A stretch of DNA of 64,000 bases from Nymphaea colorata (lineage: Eukaryota > Streptophyta > Magnoliopsida > Nymphaeales > Nymphaeaceae): the NCBI RefSeq assembly GCF_008831285.2, contig NW_022204507.1, positions 5,600,174 through 5,664,173 of the forward strand, read 5' to 3'. The translations under genes and the position numbers were made by a program. This document shows, piece after piece, positions 51,201 through 59,709 of this stretch (within the stretch, counting starts at the first letter, position 1; the number at the start of each line of letters is the position of its first letter). The notes beneath the pieces were generated by a model. The model was given only the letters and a program-made list of their open reading frames with translations. It did not search any database and was not told the origin of the DNA.

Positions 51201-52417
51201 TGTATCAGCTTGATGTGAAGAATGCCTTTTTGTATGGTGATCTTGAGGAGACCGTGTATATGCAACAACCTCCAGGGTTCGAGAAACAGGGGGAGTGTAG
51301 TAAAGTGTGTCGGTTGAAGAAGGCTATCTATGGACTTAAACAAAGTCCCAGGGCGTGGTTCCACAAATTATCAGAGGTAGTTTCACAGTGTGGATTTGAA
51401 CGATCTCCTTTGGATCATTCTCTATTCATCAAGAAGACCTCTACAGGTATTGTTGTCATGATAGTATATGTTGATGACATTATTCTGACAGGTGATTGTG
51501 GTCAAGAAATATCTGCTACTAAAGCCTTCCTTCAAAAACATTTTGTCACGAAGGATCTTGGTCACTTGAGATATTTTCTTGGAATTGAAGTTGTGGAGAA
51601 CAAAGAAGTTGTAGCATTGTCTCAAAGGAAGTATGTCCTTGATCTTCTGCAAGACACAGGGATGCTAGGGACCAAGTCGGCTAATATCCCGATGAATCCT
51701 CGTATTCATCTTCATGATTATCAATCAGAACTAGTAGATTCCCGATCTTATAGGTCTCTTATTGGAAAACTGCTTTATGTTACTGTAACAAGACCAGATA
51801 TTAGCTTTGCTGTTGGAAAATTAAGTCAGTTTATGGAAAAACCTAGAAAAGTCCACTGGGATGCGGCGTTGATGGTGTTGAAATATCTAAAATCTTCCCC
51901 AGGCAGAGGTCTCTTCTTTAAGAAAGGTGAATATCTAGATGTTGTTGCTTACAGTGATGCTGACTATGCAGGGTCTGTTGATGATAGAAGGTCAACCAGC
52001 TTCTGTGTCTTTGTTGGGGGTAATCTCATATCATGGAGAAGCAAGAAACAAAATGTGGTCTCTAGATCAAGTGCAGAATTTGAATATAGAGCAATGGCTC
52101 AAACAGCTACTGAGATGACGTGGATTAAATCTATGCTAACAAATATGAGTATTCATGTTCCTCTTCCTATGAGAATGTATTGTGATAACAAGGCTACTAC
52201 TTATATTGCAAACAATCCAGTATTTCATGAAAGAACTAAGCACATTGAGGTGGATTGTCATTACATTCGTGATCTTATAAAAGAAGGTGTAGTGTCTACA
52301 GTTCATGTAGCTTCTGAAGACCAAGCCGCAGATATGTTTACGAAAGCTCTTCAGATTGGTGATTTCTCTAGATGTTGTGACAAGCTGAGCATGGTTGACA
52401 TCTATGCTCCAGCTTGA
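48206..52417 (+). CDS. Copia Gag-Pol polyprotein, intact
   Basis: A single 1,403-residue frame encodes all the retrotransposon proteins. Gag occupies about residues 1-330, with YGSTVKLDGHNYELWSRSF near the start and a CCHC zinc knuckle C255-C258-H263-C268. The aspartic protease has D366-S-G-A. The integrase has the HHCC zinc part (H494, H499, C520, C523) and the D551, D614, E650 triad with 35 residues between the last two. The reverse transcriptase spans about 915-1160 with LDVKNAFLYGDLEE and the catalytic YVDD at 1088-1091. RNase H has D1251, E1291 and a later YCDNKA and HIEVDCHYIRD. Conserved DMFTKAL lies close to the end. The start is ATG-ATG; the second ATG (48,209) could be used equally. 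The stop overlaps the polypurine tract. Gag and Pol are in one frame, as usual in plant copia elements, so Gag excess must come from another mechanism. No catalytic residue is missing. I do not assign a lineage. Confidence 0.96.
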   Translation: MMAENQRLEGGNDHKGVGNPFSYGSTVKLDGHNYELWSRSFMLSVKGHRKRHIIEEDEPLNKTGKYITWEEDDNMVVSWIMNSVQPQIASTTTYYTTAKEMWDFLRQTYSQDKNVSKILQIEEELHNLRQGNQDLSQYFATVKATYERLKFLRPPCKSCYKSHFEPTMVAKFLAGLSPEYASAKDQMLTGSEIPELSDAYNRLSRLAVSLSQPTGVTPTSASALAVGGGRGHSSTYSARGRGIGHGTGGRGRFQCTYCGKIGHLEDRCWDKHGRPSSLSQGRKIVIKQGKSPTHLSMGSAQTATPTVEDASSSIAPETVTVSIDRVEYEQFLAHKASQASASTALTDRAISAGPSTSDSGTLWIIDSGASRHFCSSPGWFTTLDKFPLPRHVKIADGRLSPVLGYGNVKLSQSMTISHVLYAPDFPSHLLSVKQLTTDLHCRVIFDPGSCSFQDLQTGKTIGGGYEKGGVYILSAPMGLAATASTSESTIFQWHLRLGHPSAPKLRSLLPKLSVPESFQCEACQLGKHTRSSFPSSLSPSSQELFDLLHVDVWGPSRVASRDRFRYFLVVVDDYSRVSWVFLLKERSEVICILKNLIIEIKTQFSSVVKCIRTDNALEFKSSILMTFYAENGISPQFTCPHTSQQNGVAERKHRQLLTVARILMLHNHVPAYLWGDAILMSCYLTNRLPSSSIDNKVPIKLVYPNRSLFSVAPKVFGCTCFVHILGPKRDKLAAQAIKCVFIGYPRNQKGYKCFDPVTHKEYISADVTFFEERSYFNPLTSTSSEMPCPIPLPIPPIPLQSFPSPTLTMNRFQDPPLVYTRRQDPSHGRPSDSSQDVSSTEVSIPDVVPSNDLPIALRKGKRQCTMHPISHFVSTAHLDDNLQQFLKAMAVHTVPTSHQQALLDCKWRTAMQDEMDALVQRGTWELVDPPDDCDIVGAKWVFTVKYHSDGSLERYKARLVAKGYTQTYGVDFFETFSPVARLGTIRLIISVAVHSDWPMYQLDVKNAFLYGDLEETVYMQQPPGFEKQGECSKVCRLKKAIYGLKQSPRAWFHKLSEVVSQCGFERSPLDHSLFIKKTSTGIVVMIVYVDDIILTGDCGQEISATKAFLQKHFVTKDLGHLRYFLGIEVVENKEVVALSQRKYVLDLLQDTGMLGTKSANIPMNPRIHLHDYQSELVDSRSYRSLIGKLLYVTVTRPDISFAVGKLSQFMEKPRKVHWDAALMVLKYLKSSPGRGLFFKKGEYLDVVAYSDADYAGSVDDRRSTSFCVFVGGNLISWRSKKQNVVSRSSAEFEYRAMAQTATEMTWIKSMLTNMSIHVPLPMRMYCDNKATTYIANNPVFHERTKHIEVDCHYIRDLIKEGVVSTVHVASEDQAADMFTKALQIGDFSRCCDKLSMVDIYAPA

Positions 52418-52424
52418 GGGGGAG
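52416..52424 (+). promoter_or_regulatory. Polypurine tract
   Basis: GAGGGGGAG lies immediately before the 3' LTR and overlaps the stop codon of gag-pol. It primes plus-strand DNA synthesis. Confidence 0.92.
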
Positions 52425-52655
52425 TGTTGAAAGTAGAAAGTTTGGCTTTAAATGTGGTAGTTAGTTGAATATTTAAAAGTTAGGGTTCTCTTATGTCATT
52501 TCAATATTTTATGTGTCCTCCGTTTGTAACTGTTACAGCCGTGCCCTAATCTCTCTTTTAGTAGAGATTAGTGTACGAGATTGAGTAAGAAGTTTTTTTA
52601 CCGCCTCTCTCTCTCTCTTTCTTTCTCTCGTTCTCCCCTTCCCTATTACGCAACA
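52425..52655 (+). repeat. 3' LTR of the intact copia element
   Basis: 231 bp, the same length as the 5' LTR, with 3 substitutions and no indels between them. It ends ACGCAACA and is followed by the ATGAT duplication. Confidence 0.96.
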
Positions 52656-52660
52656 ATGAT
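52656..52660. repeat. 5-bp target site duplication, right copy
   Basis: ATGAT, identical to the left copy. Confidence 0.92.
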
Positions 52661-54595
52661 TAATGAGGATTGACCCCTACTCCACCTCATTAACCTAGGA
52701 CAAAAAGATAACGCTCTTTCCCTTCCCATTCCATGAGTTAGAAGTCATGCCACCTTAACCAATTGAGTAGCTCGGACCAGATCATGGCTAGGACAAATAA
52801 TCCATTCATTGTTGGCTATGCACATGCTCTCAAAAACATATAAAAGCTTCAAAGACAAACCCAAGCTTGGGAATTTTCTTTAACAATTAACAAAAGTCAA
52901 GGGGGGATAAAAAATTATTTCCTCATGAACTCAAGTTTTAAATGGAAAAGTCTACTACAAACCCACATTTGAAATTTCAAATAAATAGACAAAATGGAAT
53001 AAATTTCAAACCTAAGAACCTTATTTTTGAACACAAAAAATTTTTGTTTCCAATTTTGTATAAAATGGGGCCGGAAAATGGGGCCATGCTCTGGCCATCT
53101 ATTGTTTGCGAGTCCTCCTATGACTCTAACCACTAGCGAGGTCACCAACAGCACTCTGCTGGTCAAATCCATGCCTTTTTCTCACTCGATTTGTCCTCAA
53201 TCTAAGGCTTTCAACATGTGAAAACCCATGGCTTTTTCTCACTCGATTTGTCCTCATTCTAAAGCTTTCAGCATTCACTTGTTGAATCTTAGCCGAACAA
53301 AGACTTTCTCCTTCTTAAGTAAGGGATAGCAAGGGAGGCTACACAACTGCAACACCCTTATTGATTCTCTTTCTTTTCCTTTTAATATCTATTATAGGTT
53401 TAAAGAACCTTTCTACAAAGTCACAATATAGGAGGTAAATGAGAGAGACGTAACCAAATATTAACTTACACGGTTTCAGCCTAAGTATGTCTTAAGTCTA
53501 CAATACATCTTCACTAACTAGTCTTCCAACTTTTGACAAAATAGTGAGTGGTATAACTCTTATTTTGTGTGAGTCTAAGTTTACAAAAATGTACAGTAAG
53601 CCCATTTAGCTTTGGATAATTTTTTTTCTTTCCTTATAAGTTATGTGATCCAACATTTTCCTTTTAGATTTGAAATGATTTCTAATTTTAAAAGCACAAA
53701 CTTCTTTTTATTTTATACAAGTTTATCAATCAATTTGACACTGTTCTCTTTATTTTATATTTCTTTTTTTTTTTGCCTCCCATGGGTTAAGTTTGCCACC
53801 GTCACTCACTCCCTTTTCCTAATTGTCTGTAATTTTTCTTTCATCTGTTCTCCAGTGTCCCCTTGCAAGCTATTCTCCTTGACATGCATCTTGTTGACTA
53901 GCATAACAAATTGTGGCCCTAAGATATCTACTGCTTGTTTCTTTTGAGTTTATAAGCTAAATTTCTATTTTTCGTTGTGCAACTCTTCATCTCACAAAGT
54001 GACCATCTACTTGTAAGTTGCATGAAGATTATTAGACTATATGAATGGCCTACCATGGTTAATACTAAGTTCATGTGAACACTATTTGATCCATAATGAA
54101 TATGAAAGCCTTGCAGCAATGGCCTTGTGTTCTACATCCATCCTCAACTTGGCCACTGTTAGTAGTTTTGTAGTCCTCTGTGATACCTGGATAGGCAAGA
54201 TATTCTTGAGCTGATCTTGAATCATTAGGGCAGTTTGCTCAATTGGGATTACGGGACACGTACATCTCCTGTATATAATATTCCCTTAAGATATATTATG
54301 ATCCGTTTAACATGTCTTAGTGATCTAGAGTAGGTGTTTATAGGAACTGATGAGTTTTTATTCAATGCATCTGTCACATTTAGCCCACTGAACAAAATGT
54401 ATTATAAAGCTCCAGCTATACTCTTGTATGAAGTAGCATATGAAACTATTTTCCTTTGATGTGTGGATAATTTTCACATTAGCTGCAGCAACGTTGTTGA
54501 CTAAATTTACTTGAAGTTGAATCTTTGTGAGAACTCTGTATATATTTCCTATGCAACAACACCATTCAATCATTTTCATAAACTACTTCAAAATC
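52661..54595. other. Intergenic DNA, no gene recognised
   Basis: AT-rich DNA with short frames of low complexity (for example a Phe-rich frame at 53,612-53,947) and no domain. It contains the small tandem duplication listed separately. Confidence 0.5.
53169..53280. repeat. 57-bp tandem duplication
   Basis: CCATGCC/CCATGGC at 53,169 and 53,226 each start a copy with TTTTTCTCACTCGATTTGTC and a shared CTAARGCTTTCARCAT tail. Confidence 0.85.
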
Positions 54596-54757
54596 TAAAA
54601 AGAAATTTAGAGTGCTCTGATCTTTGATAGAAAATTCTTGAGAAAAGCTTTTAATAAGATTTGCATAAAGTACTTTCCTGCCTAGAAAGAAGTTTAGAGT
54701 TCCCAAATCTTTGATGGAAAATTATTGAGAAAAACTTTTAATAAGATTTGCTATAGC
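54596..54757. repeat. 87-bp tandem duplication
   Basis: Two diverged copies, at about 54,596 and 54,684, share TTTAGAGT, AATCTTTGAT or GATCTTTGAT, TTGAGAAAA and CTTTTAATAAGATTTGC. Confidence 0.8.
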
Positions 54758-55320
54758 CTTCTTACTAGTAGATAATACCACATAAATTAATACTAGTAAT
54801 TTTTGTAGTTCTTAACAACAAATAAGTAAAAAAGAATTAGCATTAGAATCCTGATCATTAGTCCTTTTACAGATTTGATGCATTATCTTGAGAACGATGT
54901 CATCTTATCATAGTATATCTGCGTATACACTTATATCTGCATTGTCATTGAATTATAATATGAATAAAATACAAGCACACCTTCACTTGGGGGCACTACG
55001 TACACAAGTTATACAAAACATATTACCTCATATTTGAGCAGTTTGGCCTATATATCAACCAAAATAAGAGTCATTTTCAACATATCTGTTGTTGCAATTA
55101 ATCTTTCCCACTTTCACTTCCTACTTTAGGTTTAGATTCCAAGACACTCCCCCTTGTCGGCCTTTCTCTCATGTGGCCTCTCCCTTCGCTCCTTTTCCCC
55201 GCATTCCCTTCAGCAACACCAAGTCAGGTAGGTCTCCTCAAAATATGGATAATTTTGAAACGCGTGAACGGATTAGGATCACAGAAACGAATGCTATATA
55301 TGCCATTTCGCAGTGTGTTT
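54758..55320. other. Intergenic DNA, no gene recognised
   Basis: AT-rich to about 55,080, then a C-rich stretch with frames that lack a domain. Confidence 0.45.
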
Positions 55321-55329
55321 GCACTGAAC

Positions 55330-55600
55330 CCGCGTATACTAACTTCCCACATACCATCATCTTCCCTTTTCATCCCTGTCCATGAAATAAAAGCTTCAGT
55401 TTTTAGGAAAAGCTCAAGAATTTTCTCTGACATGCCAGTTTCGTGAACGAACCAAATTTCGTAAGCTAATTGACCTGCAGCAGCATGTGAGGAGGCACTC
55501 CTATACTAGTTAACCTCTGCAAGTCGTCATATTCCAATTTCTCCCCCATGCATGAAATAACGACTACAGTCTTCCGGAAAGGGTTGGAATATTTTCCCAA
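55330..55600. repeat. ~170-bp degenerate tandem repeat, two copies and a possible third
   Basis: TATACTAACTTCCC...CATGAAATAA at 55,335-55,390 aligns with TATACTAGTTAACC...CATGAAATAA at 55,503-55,560, 170 bp apart. The following parts read HEIKASVFRKSSRIF and HEITTTVFRKGLEYF, so the resemblance also holds at protein level. A weaker third copy may lie near 55,727-55,775 (TTCAGAAAATAG, AGAGCTCTTGCATTTTC). It could be a decayed gene with repeated exons; I do not recognise it. Confidence 0.45.
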
Positions 55601-56192
55601 CCATCATTAATTTCCAATATTGATAGGACGCTAACTTTTCATATCTTATAAGACACTGGGGACTCGTTTCTTACCTTCAGACGTGCCCAGTTACAATATC
55701 CACCTACAGGATGCCTTTGTTGGTGTTTGGCATTCAGAAAATAGTTAGCCCTTAGAAAGAGCTCTTGCATTTTCTTATGGAGAAAAATGCATTCGGATTC
55801 ATGCTCTACTTTTCAAATGGGATTCCATCAATATATATCTAATCTGGTCGATCGAATGTTTGTTGTGAAGCTTTGGCTTTGGTTTAAAACATATGAGGGA
55901 CAGAAGGAGGGCCTTATTACATGACCGGAAAAAGGAAAATAAAGGCCCAAATTCGTAACTAATATGCCCCACATTGGTCTGCTTTGTTTAAAACGTCGAA
56001 TTGTACTGTAAAATTGAACTGACCAAGTATGTACTGAAGCCCCAATCTGAAAGAGCTCCAAAAAGGGCCATGGTGGAGACCAGTAGAATGGGCTGCTGGA
56101 ACTTCGTCGGCACACGCTCACCTGCGACATATTATTCTCGTTATTCTTTCCTGGGTTGTACATCGGAGAAGAAAAGTACTGAATAGTTGATA

Positions 56193-56897
56193 TTAACATA
56201 ACCATGAACGAGGTCCACAGACAAGAAAGTGAAAGCACTGCCCACCTACGTAGTAAAGGAAGAGGGAGATGACAATTCCCACTGCAGTGAAGGTCATGTA
56301 GAAGACGTGGGAAAGGGACTGGGCTGGGAAAACCGACGTTGTGAGAAGAGCAAGCCTTATCGCCACATTCAGCTTAGCCATGCAGCTTCATGAAGGCGTC
56401 ACACCCCCTTCAACTTTTGGACAAATTAAATGAGAAGCTTTCAGAAAGAAGCAATTCACAATGAGAGAAAGAGAAAACTTTGGGAGGAAGCAATCGACAA
56501 GCAGGAGCGATGCATGGAGTGGCTGTGGCTGGTGAGTCTCACCATCCGATTGTGGGGCCGATGTCGGTGCAGGCTGCTGGCTCCTAATTCGGCGTTCTCC
56601 CAACTCAACGTCCACCTCCATTGTCTTGGCTGATGTTCCGGCGACTTCGTCTTACCCATCCGCCTCTAAGGCCTCCTCTGGGCGGATCTCAATGGACAGG
56701 TTCTCGGACGCACCCGATGGTGATACCAGAGGATTAGGAATTGGAGGGTTCTCCCTGTTCTCTTCTGGATTACCAGAACTCGGTTCAAAGAGGCATCCCA
56801 AGCCCTGGACGAATGTAATGGGACAATGTCCATATCTTCCCTCTGCGTTCTTCTTCTCAATGGCAAGGAAGTGAGCAAAGAACTGTCGATTTAACAA
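56193..56897 (-). other. Exon-like, GC-richer island, possible host gene fragment
   Basis: Two minus-strand stretches look exon-like. One, 56,882-56,656, is bounded by an acceptor (AAATCGACAG) and a donor (GGATGG|GTAAGA) and encodes about 75 open residues starting FFAHFLAIEKKNAEG and rich in Pro/Glu/Ser later. Another, 56,381-56,246, begins MAKLNVAIRLALL, contains a likely membrane helix (VFYMTFTAVGIVISLFLYYV) and ends at CGTAG|GTGGGC. Base composition is less AT-rich than the surroundings. The plus strand has competing open frames (56,626-56,874), so even the strand is uncertain. I do not recognise any family, and the two stretches need not belong to one gene. Confidence 0.25.
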
Positions 56898-57408
56898 AAG
56901 CCGGCAATTTCAGGGAAATTTCATGACGGGTCGATCGTCATCAGGTATATGGGGTCAAAAGTCACACGACTCATGTCTGCAGTGCGAAGGTCGACGTAAA
57001 TGTGTAAATTTTATTTTACTTGTATATATACACGGGTAGGTGTCGTCGCGTATATTTTTCAAGTCAGCTTTTCAACTCCAGACGTGAATCTTATGAGGAT
57101 CAAAAATTTCGTGTGTTTTAAAGGATGCCGATCTGGTGGTAACTATTATTTACAATTTGGGGCCTATATCTTCTGATATTCAGCCAAAATCACGCCTACA
57201 CTTGACATTAATGCCACAGCAAACAGCGAAGGCTTAGCTTCAGGGGTTCAGGAATGTCACTTCTAAACATAACTGGGATGTCAATGCCAAGGGATTGGAT
57301 TTGAATCAGATATTATCATATCTGGTTTTTTAAATATTCATAGATTCAGATCTGAACTCAGATTCTGATGTGAATGAAAGAACTTATATTTCATATGCAA
57401 ATCTAACT

Positions 57409-57445
<37 letters not shown>

Positions 57446-57459
57446 ACACACACACACAC
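57409..57459. repeat. (TA)n(CA)n compound microsatellite
   Basis: A TA run continues into a CA run with one CATACA interruption. Confidence 0.93.
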
Positions 57460-57747
57460 CCCACATCCAAATCCAGAATTTGGATTTTGAATATCCAACT
57501 TAAGATCTAAATCTCTGGACTCTTTTATTTTACTGCCACACCCGAGTCGGGTGCGCACCAGACATGGGTGTGGCTCCGACTCATACCCGAGCACAGTTAG
57601 AATGTCATATTACTAAATTACTATAATACAATTACTGCTTTTTTGTATTTTCTATGCAGTACAATTATTCAAATATGTTATATACATTAATAACTAAATT
57701 ATAGTGATAATATATACTTGCTTATTCTGTTATGTATATAATAAATT

Positions 57748-57773
57748 AATAATAATAATAATAATAATAATAA
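57748..57773. repeat. (AAT)n microsatellite
   Basis: About eight AAT units in a row. Confidence 0.92.
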
Positions 57774-58010
57774 AATATCCTCACCGCACCACCGCACCTA
57801 AATTTGTTGGAATGTGCCACTCAGGCATCCGCACCCGCACCCGCACCCCAAACTCTGGTGACATAGCTTAAAATTAATGGTCCAGGTTTAATCCAAGTCT
57901 AGATCTTGTCCAACCAGTCAACTGTACCATAAGTTTGCAACTCTTGTTGTTTTCTAATAAGATTCTCTCACCATCTCCCACCTGTTGCTTCAATACAGGA
58001 CTAAATTGGT

Positions 58011-58032
58011 ATCTCTCTCTCTCTCTCTCTCT
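58011..58032. repeat. (CT)n microsatellite
   Basis: Roughly eleven CT units. Confidence 0.9.
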
Positions 58033-59287
58033 AATTAAGTCCCTGGTGGTTTAATGAATTTCCTTTTCAGAATACACACACTTTCTCTCTCTCACCCTAA
58101 ATGTTCAACTCTATGTTTCTCCTCCCTCGATCCCCAAACCTTAAATATTAAATCGTCTCTCTGCCTTCCCCCACTCCCCAAATCTTCATAAAAATGTTTT
58201 GTCTAATGGTTTTTCCTTCTCATAGTGCCACCATTTTCTTTGATAATTGTTGCAATGTAGTCAACGCAGTGTTGTACAGTTTTTGTTCATGCTTTCATAT
58301 AATCATTATCTGCATCTCATGTGGTTTAATAAATGCCCCAGATAAAAAATCCATCTCATACAACCAGCAAGCACACCAAACAGACTAGAACAACATCAAC
58401 TTTTTGCCCTAAAGCGTAGCAAATTAATAAGCATCAAGTAGCATATGAAGTCTTGATTTTATGAGACAAAGGCATTCAACGTCTTGATTTGGCCCCACGC
58501 TGCTGGCCTAGAAAATGAAAGGCCATAAGGGCTACATAGTTGGCCACCTTCACTGGATTAGAATTTGCCAATGGAAGTCGTTGTTCATGATTTTTAAAAC
58601 CTTATGCTGAACAAATATGCTAGAAAGGTTTAATTCTTGACCTTGACTGTGTTCTTTGAGGATACCCCAACAAACTAGACTATATGAGAAAACCTGTTCA
58701 TAAACAGTACTGCTGTCAATTTTGCTATACATATTTGTATGTGTCTACATTTGGAAATAATTGTATGTATGTGCATCAACATCATCATTCTATTTCTTAG
58801 CTTGCATGCCTATTACCTGTTCATTTCAAATAAGTGTCTTTCTCTAAATTTTCTCCAAGAACCTCAAGCCCATTCATTAATCTTCCCTTCCCCACAACTA
58901 CGGAGATCATCTTTCTATTCAGTCAAACTGAAGTCCCACAAATTAAAAGTGAACATAAATGTTGCTCCATATGAGCTAACACTATATCATCAATATGTCA
59001 TTTAATTAGTCTACCATGTTGATTGCTCCATGTCTCTCAGATATGCATCTATATCCTAGAGCTCTACAACCACATCACCTGATGTCCAAGAATTAGTACG
59101 TCGTCTATGGAATGGAATCACCTTATGTGCAACATTACTTTTATCACAATAAATTCAAACTCAAACTAATATGCAGGTAGAAAATTTGCCTGAAAAATGT
59201 CGAATCACGTTTACAATGCAAAAGTTGTTGCTAGCTTACTAATATGACCTAACTAATTAGGAAAACACATTTAAATAGTTGCTTCTA

Positions 59288-59424
59288 AGCACCTCCAGAT
59301 AATGTATCAACCTGTTGAGCATCATCACAAGCCCAACTCACCTCGTCCACCACCCCACTCCTTTCCTCCTCTTGCAAGTTCTTCCGAGTTTCAGATGTCG
59401 CACAGGAGAAAATATGGGTTGCGA
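59288..59424. repeat. Dispersed repeat, copy 2, cut by a copia insertion
   Basis: Matches 36,060-36,199 from GCACCTCC to GGGTTGCGA. The match stops at the inferred end of the 3' LTR of the minus-strand copia element (about 59,420), so this appears to be the left half of an insertion target. The right half would lie beyond the window. Confidence 0.55.
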
Positions 59425-59700
59425 TGTAATCAACTGGACACAACAGAGAACGCTGTAAATGGATGGAACAGAGCATTGTGCTCTTCTTCATTTCACATAT
59501 TTGAATCCTTTCTGTACATAATCAATTACAGAAATTAAAGAACATATTTTTTTTTATATAACAAAATCATGCCTTCAACCTTATAGAGAATTCCATGTGT
59601 GACAAGGAACACCACAATTCAATTTTACAGCTTTGCAATGGGCGTAAAGAAAACAGTGTTAATAACACAACTTTAAGAATTGTTTTCCTTTTTCATAACA
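59420..59700 (-). repeat. 3' LTR of the decayed copia element (inferred, 281 bp)
   Basis: It starts at TGTTATG directly after the polypurine tract. The far end is placed by similarity of CTCTGTTGTGTCC...ATCGCA with the 5' LTR end near the PBS. The left boundary may be off by a few bases. Confidence 0.6.
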
Positions 59701-59709
59701 CCCTTCCTT
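59701..59709 (-). promoter_or_regulatory. Polypurine tract of the decayed copia element
   Basis: Minus-strand AAGGAAGGG overlaps the terminal TAA and abuts the LTR start. Confidence 0.7.

Larger units (their letters stand above)
47305..52655 (+). mobile_element. Complete Ty1/copia LTR retrotransposon
   Basis: All structural parts are present. These are two 231-bp LTRs (TGTTGAAAG...CGCAACA), a 5-bp target duplication, a primer-binding site abutting the 5' LTR, a 670-bp leader, one intact gag-pol frame of 1,403 codons, and a polypurine tract touching the 3' LTR. Domain order protease-integrase-RT-RNase H is that of Ty1/copia (Pseudoviridae type), not Ty3. The LTRs differ at only 3 of 231 sites, all substitutions, which implies a recent insertion. 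With the intact frame, the element may still be able to move. It sits just downstream of a dead LINE. Confidence 0.96.
56900..59287. other. Intergenic DNA with microsatellites, no gene
   Basis: Low-complexity DNA. A palindrome-like CACCCGAGTCGGGTG lies at about 57,539, and CCGCACC words repeat near 57,784-57,850, which suggests DNA-transposon debris. No domain-bearing frame was seen. Confidence 0.5.

Noticed and set aside
48335-52324. Minus-strand and alternate-frame open frames across the intact copia element
   Set aside because: They are shadows of the 1,403-codon gag-pol frame and carry no domains.
57409-57594. Minus-strand frame ending in a run of alternating Tyr/Ile
   Set aside because: The C-terminus is the translated TA/CA microsatellite.
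59285-59491. 68-residue minus-strand frame
   Set aside because: It crosses the inferred LTR boundary into the dispersed repeat, so it is a chance fusion of two unrelated sequences.
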